Under the pieces are notes generated by a model. That model had not been told where the DNA came from, did no database searches, and was given only the letters and a program-made list of their open reading frames with translations. A program made the position numbers and the translations under genes. Below, in pieces: positions 1 through 6,607 of a stretch of 16,865 bases of DNA (the stretch's first letter is position 1; every line of letters begins with the position of its first letter). This DNA comes from WHSM01 sp050701815 (GTDB lineage Bacteria > Actinomycetota > Actinomycetes > Mycobacteriales > Micromonosporaceae). The stretch lies in assembly GCA_050701815.1 (NCBI GenBank), contig JBOGDL010000521.1, positions 1 to 16,865 on the forward strand. The letters are read 5' to 3'.

Positions 1-3000
1 ACGGGAAGCGTGTGGCGATCCTTCTGCAGCGGTCGGTGCAGACGTACGTGGCGCTGCTGGGGATAGGGAAGGCGGGGGCGGCGTTCGTGCCGATCGACCC
101 GGATTCACCGCCGGACCGGGTCGCGTACATCCTCGGCGACTCCGACGTGGACCTGGTGCTGACCTCGTCCGATCTGGCCGACCGGGTCACCGGGACCGAT
201 CGCAGGGTCCTGCTGCTCGACGACGGCGCCGAAGACCTGGCCACGGAGTCGACCAGCCGGTCGGCAGCCACACGCCACAGTGACAGCCCCGACCCGGCCG
301 CATACGTGATCTACACGTCCGGTTCCAGCGGCCGCCCCAAGGGTGTCGAGGTGGCGCAGTCGAGCATCTGCAACTTTCTCGACGTGGTGCCCGAGGTGTA
401 CGACGTTCGCCCCGACGACCGGGTGTATCAGGGGATGACGATCGCCTTCGACTTCTCCATCGAGGAGATCTGGCCGACGTGGTCGATCGGCGCCACGCTG
501 GTCGCCGGCCCAACGGATTCCCGCCGGCTGGGCGCCGAGCTGGCGGACTTCCTGGACGACAACGACATCACCGTCCTCTATTGCGTGCCCACGTTGCTGG
601 CGACGATTCCGCGCGACCTGCCGCGTGTGCGTAACCTGCTGGTCGGCGGCGAGGCGTGCCCGGAACAACTCGTTGGGCGGTGGAGCAGCCCGCGGCGCCG
701 GATCCTCAACACGTACGGGCCCACCGAGGCGACCGTCACGGCCAGCTGGGCGGAGTTGCGGCCAGATCGTCCGGTCACCATCGGCCGACCGTTGCCGACG
801 TATTCGATCGTGCTGCTCGACGAGTCGCTGCAGCCGGTGGCCGACGGCGATGTGGGAGAGATCTGCATCGGCGGGCCAGGGGTGGCCCGGGGGTACGTCG
901 GGCGGGAGGATCTGACCGCGGAACGGTTCGTCAGCCACCCGCTGGCCCCGGTGGCCTCCGGGGGGCGGCTGTACCGTACCGGCGACCTGGGTCGGGTCAC
1001 CGCTGACGGTGAGATCGAGTACCTGGGACGGGCCGACGCCGAGGTCAAGATCCGAGGGCACCGGGTCGACCTGGGCGAGATCGAGAATGTGCTGCTGGAG
1101 GACGCCGCGATCGCCGCAGCGGCAGCCGCGCTGACACCCACAGCGCAGGGCCCCGAGGCGCCGCGGGAACTGGCCGCCTACCTGGTTCGCGCAGACGGTG
1201 GCGGTCGGGACGGTGGCCCGGCGGAGAGTGACGAGACCGTCATGGTCCGACTGGGCGAGCGGCTGTCGCAGAGGTTGCCCGGCTACATGGTGCCCTCGTT
1301 CATCGACGTGGTGGCGTCGCTGCCGATGATGCCGAGCGGCAAGGTCGACCGCGGCCGGCTGCCCGCTCCCGCGGGCACGCGGCTTCGACATACCCAGGGT
1401 CCCGTCGTCGCGGCCGAAGGCCGGCTGGAGGTAGCGGTGCGGGCGAGCTGGGCGGAAGCGTTCGGGGTGGAGCCTGAGTCGCTGTCGGTGGAGGCGAACT
1501 TCTTCACGGATCTGGCGGGGCATTCGCTGCTTGCGGCACGCGTGGTGTCACTGCTGCGGGAGCGTGGGGTGGGCGCCAGTCCAGCACTCCGGGACCTGTA
1601 CGACCACCCGACGATCCGCAGCCTGGCTGCCCACCTCGGCACGGCCGGTCGGTCGAACGCACGGCCGGCGTGGCCGCGGCGCCCGCTGCGTCACGGCAGC
1701 GGGCGGATCGCGGCGGCGGGGGCCGGGCAGGCCGCCGCGATCTACGCGTTGCTCCTGATCATCACCCTGCCTGTGTCCTACGTGTACGCCCATAACGACC
1801 GCCCCGTCTCCACGGCCGTCCTGGCGCAGCTGATCATCGCGGTCCTGCTCAGCTACCTGGTGGTGCGTTGGGTGGCGCCGGTGCTCCTGGCACGTCCACT
1901 GGGAATGGGTATCCGTCCCGGCCGTTACCGGCTGTGGGGACCCACGTACGTCCGGCTCTGGGCGTTGAACCTGCTGCTTGCGATCGGGCCGCTGACCGTG
2001 CTCAGCGGTTCCCCTCTGATGGCTGCCTACCTGCGACTTCTCGGCGCCAGAGTGGGCAGCCGCACCATCATCGCGACCAGCGCGATCAGCCTGCCCGGGC
2101 TGCTGACGTTCGGCGACGACGCCGCTGTCGGCTACGGGGTGTCCCTGCGGCCCTGGCGGGTGCTGGACGGCTGGTTGGAGATCGCCCCGATCACGGTGGG
2201 CGCGGGCGCGTTCGTCGGGGCGAACGCTGTGCTCGAACCTGGCGCCGCGCTCGGCCGCAGGGCGGCGTTGGGGGAGCAATCGGTGCTCGGATCGTACGAA
2301 CGCATCCCGCGAGGTCAGCGGTGGTCGGGTTCGCCACCGCGTCGGACCCGCGCCCTCGCCCCCGCTGTGGAACGCATGCTGCGAACCGTCGCGCCGGAAC
2401 CCGGCTGGCGGCTGCGCCACATCGGGGCCGCGGTGCTCGGCCTGCTAGGACTCGAGGTCTGCACGATCGCGATGATCGGCCCCAGCGTGGCGCTGGTGTG
2501 GTGGGCGCTCCTGGGGTGGGGCGTGCTCGCAGGAATGATCGCCACGCTGCCTGCCGGTCTGATGTACGTGCTCACTGTCTGCGCCGTGGTGGCCACCGGC
2601 AAGCGGCTGGTGCTGCCGCACGCTCCGGTGGGGATCCACGAGGTGCGCTCGGGACTGGGCGTACGCAAATGGATCGTGGACAAGCTGCTGGAGTTCAGCC
2701 TGAACTTCACCAATGCCCTGTACGCGACGCTTTACGCGGCGCCGTGGCTACGGATTCTCGGAGCGCGGGTCGGCCGGGGAAGCGAGGTCTCCACCGCCGC
2801 GCACCTCGACCCGGACCTGCTCACCCTGGGGGCGGAGAGCTTCGTGGCCGACATGGCGAGCGTTGGCGCCGCCACGTACGCCAACGGGCGGGTCGCGTTC
2901 CTGCCCACCCAGGTGGGGAAGCGGGCGTTCGTCGGCAACGCGGCATTGGTGCCGGCCGGCGTCACACTGGGCGACGGCTCACTGGTGGGTGTGTGCACCG

Positions 3001-3788
3001 TGCCGCCGGAAGGCGGCGTGCCGGAGGGCACGTCCTGGCTGGGATCACCGGCGATGTGCCTGCCGTCACGCCAGCGCATCGGCGGGTACCCGGAAGAGCA
3101 GACATTCCGGCCGTCCCGGAGGTTGATCGCGCAGCGGCTCGTGGTCGAGTTTTTCCGGGCCACGCTGCCGGCTTCCCTGCTGGGGATGTGCTCTTACCTG
3201 TACTTGTTGGCGCTGTCCAGTCTCGCCAAGGGTCGGGACTTGGCGGCGCCGGCGCTGCTGTCGCCGTTTCTCGTGATCGTCGCCTGCGCCGCGGTGATCG
3301 GGTGCTGTGCGGTGATCAAGCGGCTCACCGTCGGCGCCTACCGGCCGCGTGTGGAGCCGCTGTGGAGCGGCTTCGTACGGCGAACCGAGTTCGTCACCGG
3401 CCTGTACGAGTCCGCCGCTGTGCCCGCCGGGATCGGGTTGCTCGTTGGCACCCCGTTCCTGCCGCCGGTGCTGCGTTGGTTCGGGGTCCAGGTCGGGCGC
3501 CGTACCTGGATCGGCACCACGTACCTCACGGAGTTCGACCTGGTGAGCATCGGCGATGATGCCACGGTGGGCATGGAAGTCTCGCTGCAGACGCACCTGT
3601 TCGAGGATCGGGTGATGAAGATGTCCGTGGTCACCGTGGAATCCGGCGCCACCATCGGCACCCGGGCGATCGTGCTGTACGACGCTGTCGTCGGCAGGGA
3701 CGTGGCACTGGGCTCCCTGTCGCTGCTGATGAAGGGCGAACACCTCACCGGAGGCGCCCAGTGGCGCGGCGTGCCAGCCCAAGGGTGA
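1..3788 (+). CDS. Pls/PosA-family nonribosomal peptide synthetase (cationic homopoly-amino-acid synthetase), 5'-truncated by window edge
   Basis: The reading frame is open from base 3, and the first visible residues already lie near adenylation motif A2 (KAGAAFVPID), so the true start is upstream. Numbering from the GTG at 12: adenylation motifs A3 (YTSGSSGRPKG, 101-111), A4 (FDFSIEEIW, 146-154), A5 (NTYGPTE, 233-239), A7 (YRTGDL, 321-326) and A10 (PSGKVDR, 441-447). A carrier domain follows with LAGHS, its Ser505 being the expected phosphopantetheine site. Six hydrophobic segments come in pairs (about 572-627, 803-862, 1050-1103). Each pair precedes a hexapeptide-repeat-like domain (about 675-775, 912-1013, 1152-1255) ending in W-x-G-x-P. 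There is no condensation or thioesterase domain. This is the layout of epsilon-poly-L-lysine synthetase, a membrane enzyme that polymerises one activated basic amino acid. By alignment to GrsA the pocket residues are D147, F148, E151, Y190, L210, G212, T234, V242, T243 and K444. The acidic E151 would suit a basic substrate, but which one (lysine, beta-lysine, diaminobutyrate, ornithine) is not readable. Family call firm, product inferred. Confidence 0.93.
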   Translation, partial: GKRVAILLQRSVQTYVALLGIGKAGAAFVPIDPDSPPDRVAYILGDSDVDLVLTSSDLADRVTGTDRRVLLLDDGAEDLATESTSRSAATRHSDSPDPAAYVIYTSGSSGRPKGVEVAQSSICNFLDVVPEVYDVRPDDRVYQGMTIAFDFSIEEIWPTWSIGATLVAGPTDSRRLGAELADFLDDNDITVLYCVPTLLATIPRDLPRVRNLLVGGEACPEQLVGRWSSPRRRILNTYGPTEATVTASWAELRPDRPVTIGRPLPTYSIVLLDESLQPVADGDVGEICIGGPGVARGYVGREDLTAERFVSHPLAPVASGGRLYRTGDLGRVTADGEIEYLGRADAEVKIRGHRVDLGEIENVLLEDAAIAAAAAALTPTAQGPEAPRELAAYLVRADGGGRDGGPAESDETVMVRLGERLSQRLPGYMVPSFIDVVASLPMMPSGKVDRGRLPAPAGTRLRHTQGPVVAAEGRLEVAVRASWAEAFGVEPESLSVEANFFTDLAGHSLLAARVVSLLRERGVGASPALRDLYDHPTIRSLAAHLGTAGRSNARPAWPRRPLRHGSGRIAAAGAGQAAAIYALLLIITLPVSYVYAHNDRPVSTAVLAQLIIAVLLSYLVVRWVAPVLLARPLGMGIRPGRYRLWGPTYVRLWALNLLLAIGPLTVLSGSPLMAAYLRLLGARVGSRTIIATSAISLPGLLTFGDDAAVGYGVSLRPWRVLDGWLEIAPITVGAGAFVGANAVLEPGAALGRRAALGEQSVLGSYERIPRGQRWSGSPPRRTRALAPAVERMLRTVAPEPGWRLRHIGAAVLGLLGLEVCTIAMIGPSVALVWWALLGWGVLAGMIATLPAGLMYVLTVCAVVATGKRLVLPHAPVGIHEVRSGLGVRKWIVDKLLEFSLNFTNALYATLYAAPWLRILGARVGRGSEVSTAAHLDPDLLTLGAESFVADMASVGAATYANGRVAFLPTQVGKRAFVGNAALVPAGVTLGDGSLVGVCTVPPEGGVPEGTSWLGSPAMCLPSRQRIGGYPEEQTFRPSRRLIAQRLVVEFFRATLPASLLGMCSYLYLLALSSLAKGRDLAAPALLSPFLVIVACAAVIGCCAVIKRLTVGAYRPRVEPLWSGFVRRTEFVTGLYESAAVPAGIGLLVGTPFLPPVLRWFGVQVGRRTWIGTTYLTEFDLVSIGDDATVGMEVSLQTHLFEDRVMKMSVVTVESGATIGTRAIVLYDAVVGRDVALGSLSLLMKGEHLTGGAQWRGVPAQG

Positions 3789-4504
3789 CGGGAGGCGGCG
3801 GACATCTGAGCGGACGGTGGGCGCCGGGAGCGTCGCCGCTGGCGCTGGTGTACCGGGGGCCCGCGTCGCTGCCGGGCTGCCCGGAGGCCGTGGCGGCGCT
3901 GCTGGCAGCCAGCCGGTGGGGGTTCGCGGTCCGGTACGTGGGCCCGGATGAGGACATGCCGCTGTCCGGGTGGGCGCTCGCCCGTGCCGCGCTCTACGCG
4001 CAGCCAGGCGGAGGTGCCCTGGGGCGCGACTACCGGCGCCTGCGTCGTCACCGTACGGCGATCCGCGAGTTCGTGCGGTCGGGTGGCAGGTACCTCGGAT
4101 TCTGCCTCGGCGGCTATCTCGCTGGCGCCACTCCGGGGTTCGACCTGCTGCCCGGAGACACTGGCCAGTACATCTCGACCCCCAACGCGACCGTCAACTC
4201 CGAGCGGGACACCGTCGTCCAGGTCAGCTGGCGCGGCCGGCAGCGCACGCTGTTCTTCCAGGACGGGCCCTGCTTCCTGGTACGGGCTGGCGCCCACGCG
4301 ACCGTGGTGGCGACCTATCCGAACGGCGCCGTCGCCGCGCTGGTCGCCGGGTTCGGGGCTGGTCAGGTCGGCGTCGTGGGGCCGCATCCCGAAGCCACGC
4401 GTGACTGGTTCACCGATGCCGGGCTGAGGGTGACCGAGCCGCTCGGCGTGGACCTCGGCCTCGATCTGGTCGACGCGGTGATGGGGTCGCACGAGCACAG
4501 GTGA
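3785..4504 (+). CDS. BPL-N / class I glutamine-amidotransferase-fold protein coupled to the synthetase
   Basis: About 239 aa, resembling the stand-alone bacterial form of the biotin-protein-ligase N-terminal (BPL_N) domain, which has the class I glutamine amidotransferase fold. It has a QPGGG loop (residues 73-77 from the start chosen here), a nucleophile elbow GFCLGG with Cys107, and GPHPEA with His201 and Glu203. The Cys-His-Glu triad is therefore complete and the protein is probably catalytic. No ligase domain is attached, so it is not a biotin ligase. The chosen GTG at 3785 shares four bases (GTGA) with the synthetase stop, the usual sign of translational coupling. An in-frame GTG at 3761 would add eight residues, and one at 3848 would begin just before the conserved LVYRGPA, so the exact start is uncertain. 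No signal peptide is evident. Being in one operon with a poly-amino-acid synthetase suggests a role in polymer release, trimming, modification or self-protection, but that is inference only. Confidence 0.75.
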   Translation: MTGGGGHLSGRWAPGASPLALVYRGPASLPGCPEAVAALLAASRWGFAVRYVGPDEDMPLSGWALARAALYAQPGGGALGRDYRRLRRHRTAIREFVRSGGRYLGFCLGGYLAGATPGFDLLPGDTGQYISTPNATVNSERDTVVQVSWRGRQRTLFFQDGPCFLVRAGAHATVVATYPNGAVAALVAGFGAGQVGVVGPHPEATRDWFTDAGLRVTEPLGVDLGLDLVDAVMGSHEHR

Positions 4505-4694
4505 TCACGCCCGCCACGCAATCACGAGCGAGGCAGCCGTGGCCGGCCTGACGAGGTTGTGGTGTCGTTCTCGCGGCATTTTGCTGTCTCGGGGCGGTGA
4601 AGGCTGGCCGAAAAGCGCGGAATGCGGTAGAGCTGTGACGGCGTACGAGTCGAAGGTCGGCTATGAAGACAGAGATCTTAAAGGGGGAGCCGCG

Positions 4695-5078
4695 ATGGGG
4701 CGCAGCACGGTGTGGACCTCGCGTGTCCGGCGCGCGTCCAGCGAGTGGGAACGGGAGCTGTTCGTCGATGGGATGTCGGCTGACGAGGTTCGGGGGGCTC
4801 TGTACGACGTCACCCGCACCATCGACCACCTGCGTATTTCGCTGGCCGCGGTGAGTCAGGTCGCGGAGTCCTGGGTGGGGGAGGGCAGCCGGCACCGCGA
4901 GAATGTTCACGTGGCCCGGCAGCGCCTCACCGCTGCTGTGGAGAAACTGAAGCCGATCGCGCAGGAGCTGCAGGCTGCTTTCTACGCTTTCGAGGACGTG
5001 GCCAACGACATCGAGGGGCACGCGACCGACACCACGCAGTCGCGGCCCATGCCGCGGGACACGCGGGCAGCGAGTTGA
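4695..5078 (+). CDS. Small helical protein with WXG100-like features (possible type VII secretion substrate)
   Basis: The start is ATG 4695, five bases after a strong GGGGGAG (4683-4689), giving 127 aa. The open frame extends upstream to 4539, but that stretch looks non-coding. The predicted shape is a long helix (about 28-58), a turn carrying W60-V61-G62, a second long helix (about 66-108), then a polar tail. A Y-x-x-x-D (Y97, D101) sits near the end of helix 2. A W-x-G turn between two helices plus a C-terminal YxxxD/E is the signature of WXG100/ESX proteins, but I do not recognise this exact family. The protein has about 34 residues ahead of the usual start of helix 1 and lacks the small residues normally following WxG. 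No type VII machinery is in the window. The gene is 190 bases from the upstream operon and probably has its own promoter. It is otherwise best called hypothetical. Confidence 0.7.
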   Translation: MGRSTVWTSRVRRASSEWERELFVDGMSADEVRGALYDVTRTIDHLRISLAAVSQVAESWVGEGSRHRENVHVARQRLTAAVEKLKPIAQELQAAFYAFEDVANDIEGHATDTTQSRPMPRDTRAAS

Positions 5079-5092
5079 CCCAGCCAACTGCT

Positions 5093-5156
5093 GTGGGTTA
5101 ACCCACGCGATCGGTTCGGGGGGTGAACCCCGTCCGCGTTGCTAGATTCATCGGTG
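5093..5156 (+). promoter_or_regulatory. Candidate promoter/operator for the carbonic anhydrase gene
   Basis: A perfect 14-bp palindrome GTGGGTTAACCCAC lies at 5093-5106. Its 10-bp core GGGTTAACCC recurs with one change as GGGTGAACCC at 5121-5130, the two copies starting 26 bp apart. A -10-like TAGATT lies at 5143-5148, which would place transcription initiation at about 5154-5157, at or next to the GTG/ATG start codons. No convincing -35 is visible where one would expect it. The second copy overlaps the expected -35/spacer zone, consistent with an operator. The regulator is unknown. Confidence 0.35.
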
Positions 5157-5846
5157 ATGAACGAGGCCCCGCACGCGAACAGCGCCAGACAGCAAAGCGA
5201 GACAGGCGCCTCTGATTCGGGTGCCCCGACTGATTCGGGCGCGTTGACGAAGCCCGCGGAACCGGTCGCCGCGTTGCGCCGCCTCCTCGCCGGCAACCAA
5301 CGGTTCGTCAAGGGCGCCCCGCTGCATGGTCATGATGTCGCTCAGGCACGCCGATGCGCCCAGCGTCCTCGTCCCTCAGCGTTGGTGATTGGGTGCATTG
5401 ACTCGCGGGTTCCCCCGGAGGCGATTTTCGATCAAGGCTTTGGTGACCTGCTGGTCGTTCGGACCGCGGGGCACATGCTCGATGACGCCGCGTTGGCCTC
5501 TGTGAAGCTCGCTGTCACCAACATGCACGTGCCGCTGGTGGTGGTGTTGGGTCATGAATCTTGCGCCGCTGTCGCGTACGCCGCAGATGCCATCCATCGG
5601 GGTGAGCGACCAGCAGGCGAGTTGGGCCGGTTGGTGGATCAGATCGCCCCGTGCGTGCCGTCAGCCTCAGCCGCCGACGTCGAGGCGTACGAGGAGACGG
5701 CGCGGCGGAATGTCAGCTCGGCGGTGGGCGTGGTGCGTGCGATCCGCGCCGTCGCGGAACTCACTGCCGCGGGGCGGCTCGCGGTCGCGGGCCTGCGGTA
5801 CGGAGTCAGCTCCGGTCAGGTGGAACTGGTTGCTGAGCCCGCCTGA
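5157..5846 (+). CDS. Beta-class carbonic anhydrase
   Basis: 229 aa from ATG 5157. It catalyses reversible CO2 hydration to bicarbonate, probably in the cytoplasm, and so can supply bicarbonate to carboxylases such as acetyl-CoA carboxylase. The zinc and active-site motifs are complete: CIDSR gives Cys80 and the Asp82/Arg84 dyad, and GHESC gives His133 and Cys136. The block around GFGDLLVVRTAGH (95-107) and the C-terminal GLRYGVSSGQVELV are also typical of beta enzymes. The first 35 or so residues are polar and low in complexity (Ser, Ala, Gly, Asp, Thr) and are not part of the fold. There is no Shine-Dalgarno sequence before the ATG. A TAGATT box nine bases upstream suggests a leaderless transcript beginning at GTG 5154 or ATG 5157, and a TTG at 5139 is a further, weaker choice. 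The stop codon lies in the first unit of a tandem repeat. Confidence 0.92.
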   Translation: MNEAPHANSARQQSETGASDSGAPTDSGALTKPAEPVAALRRLLAGNQRFVKGAPLHGHDVAQARRCAQRPRPSALVIGCIDSRVPPEAIFDQGFGDLLVVRTAGHMLDDAALASVKLAVTNMHVPLVVVLGHESCAAVAYAADAIHRGERPAGELGRLVDQIAPCVPSASAADVEAYEETARRNVSSAVGVVRAIRAVAELTAAGRLAVAGLRYGVSSGQVELVAEPA

Positions 5847-5936
5847 CGCGATTGGCCCGCCTGACGCGGCCTGATGCGGTCGGCCCGCTTGACGCGGTCG
5901 GCCCGCCTGATGCGATTGGCCCGCCTGACGCAATCG
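5837..5936. repeat. 18-bp tandem repeat array starting in the carbonic anhydrase stop codon
   Basis: Units resembling GCCCGCCTGACGCGATTG occur at 5837-5854, 5883-5900, 5901-5918 and 5919-5936. Two shortened 14-base units lie at 5855-5868 and 5869-5882. Units differ by a few transitions, mainly C/T and A/G. The first unit contains the last sense codons and the TGA of the carbonic anhydrase gene, so the array appears to have grown by duplication from the 3' end of that gene. The array ends exactly where the terminator-like hairpin begins. Confidence 0.85.
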
Positions 5937-5964
5937 CGCCCCCAACCCTGCGGGCCGGGGGCGC
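5936..5964. terminator. Bidirectional terminator-like hairpin between convergent genes
   Basis: GCGCCCCC at 5936-5943 is perfectly complementary to GGGGGCGC at 5957-5964. The 13-base loop contains an inner CCC-TGC-GGG stem (5946-5954). It lies between the 3' ends of the plus-strand carbonic anhydrase gene and the minus-strand 109-aa gene. No T-run follows on either side, which is common for actinomycete terminators. Confidence 0.6.
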
Positions 5965-5980
5965 TAACGCGACGCTGGGC

Positions 5981-6310
5981 TCACCCCTCGAAGGCGCCGG
6001 CCTCCACAAGCCGCTTAGCGGTGAGGTCCCAACCGTGGTCGGGGTGCGCCTGCGCCAAGCTGTCGAGCTCGGTCTGGATCTTGGCGCCGTGGCCAGCCCC
6101 GGACAACTGCTTGATCTCGCCGACGAACTTCTCGGAGTCCGTGGCGCAGTGCACGGTCTGGCCATTGGTGAGGTTGCGCACGTACGCGTGCTTACCACCG
6201 TTGAGCGGGATCAGGTACTTGAACTCGCCGAGGACGCTCAGGGCGCCGCCGGCGGCGCTGGCTCCGGCGCGTACCGATGCGCGCGCGGTCTTGGACTGGT
6301 TGCTGGCCAC
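5981..6310 (-). CDS. Hypothetical protein, 109 aa
   Basis: The start is GTG with its first base at 6310, eight to nine bases downstream of AAGGAG, which is why the longer open frame to 6508 is not used. The protein begins with a basic, Ser/Ala-rich segment (VASNQSKTARASVRAG, 1-16) and a short Gly/Ala stretch (16-24). It then has a compact region from about 29 to 109 with FKYLIPLNGG (30-39), AYVRNLTNGQ (42-51) and a C-terminal GWDLTAKRLVEAGAFEG (93-109). There is one cysteine (Cys55), no membrane segment and no signal peptide. I do not recognise the family. It is convergent with the carbonic anhydrase gene and divergent from the DUF3145 gene. A TACAAT box on the minus strand (6411 to 6406) could be a -10 element, but no -35 is seen. 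Confidence 0.72.
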   Translation of the reverse strand: MASNQSKTARASVRAGASAAGGALSVLGEFKYLIPLNGGKHAYVRNLTNGQTVHCATDSEKFVGEIKQLSGAGHGAKIQTELDSLAQAHPDHGWDLTAKRLVEAGAFEG

Positions 6311-6511
6311 GCGTGAAACTCCTTGCGGGTGAGCGGATGGGCAGGTGCGGGGCAGAGAAAACGGCCGAATAGAAGACAACGGCCGCGGGGATCGTACCCG
6401 AATGGATTGTATCTGGGGCTGGCGGGCGCATGCAGCGGGCGGCCGCACAGAGTTGGTGGCGGAGATATCACGAAGTTGCTGGCGGAACTTGCCTGGCGCC
6501 GTCATCATGGA

Positions 6512-6538
6512 GGCCGGCCAGTCAGCGACTGGCCGGCC
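6512..6538. other. Perfect 12-bp inverted repeat with 3-base loop
   Basis: GGCCGGCCAGTC (6512-6523) and its exact reverse complement GACTGGCCGGCC (6527-6538) flank the loop AGC. It sits in the 297-bp divergent spacer (6311-6607), 70 bases before the DUF3145 start. Such a stem would be very stable as RNA or as a DNA cruciform. It could be a terminator of an unseen short transcript, a leader element or a protein-binding site. No T-run follows. The rest of the spacer shows no convincing gene, tRNA or known riboswitch. Confidence 0.7.
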
Positions 6539-6556
6539 GCGTGTGAGTGTGGCGAT

Positions 6557-6597
6557 CGGTTGTTAAGACCGCAGGGGAAGGCGTTTCCTGACAACCG
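6557..6597 (+). promoter_or_regulatory. Possible structured leader ahead of the DUF3145 gene
   Basis: CGGTTGT (6557-6563) pairs perfectly with ACAACCG (6591-6597), and inside it CAGG (6572-6575) pairs with CCTG (6587-6590). Together they form an interrupted hairpin whose 3' base coincides with the first G of the ribosome binding site GGGAGG (6597-6602). If the region is transcribed, folding could affect ribosome access. No known riboswitch class is recognised. Confidence 0.35.
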
Positions 6598-6607
6598 GGA
6601 GGTCAAC

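Noticed and set aside
105..1523. Long minus-strand open frame of 472 codons opposite the synthetase gene
   Set aside because: It is the antisense shadow of a clear adenylation domain in high-GC DNA. Its translation is rich in Arg, His, Gln and Gly with no recognisable domain.
1868..3559. 563-codon plus-strand frame overlapping the synthetase
   Set aside because: Out-of-frame shadow: Arg/Gly/Ala-rich translation without motifs, wholly inside the membrane and beta-helix part of the synthetase.
4614..4650. ECF-type promoter GGAAT plus CGTA upstream of the WXG100-like gene
   Set aside because: The match is weak and the spacer (18 bases) is at the edge of what is allowed, so it cannot be separated from chance.
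5837..5936. CRISPR array
   Set aside because: The 18-bp units are directly adjacent with no unique spacers, and no cas genes are present.
5852..6316. 154-codon plus-strand frame running through the tandem repeat and antisense to the 109-aa gene
   Set aside because: Its first part is translated repeat and hairpin, and the rest is antisense to a gene with a proper ribosome binding site. No start signal of its own.
6323..6607. 95-codon N-terminal extension of the DUF3145 frame
   Set aside because: The family begins at the GTG at 6608, which has GGGAGG in front. The extension would be Arg/Gly-rich and run through two hairpins.
6311..6607. tRNA or known riboswitch in the divergent spacer
   Set aside because: No acceptor/anticodon-arm pattern or recognisable aptamer core was found, only the inverted repeats reported.
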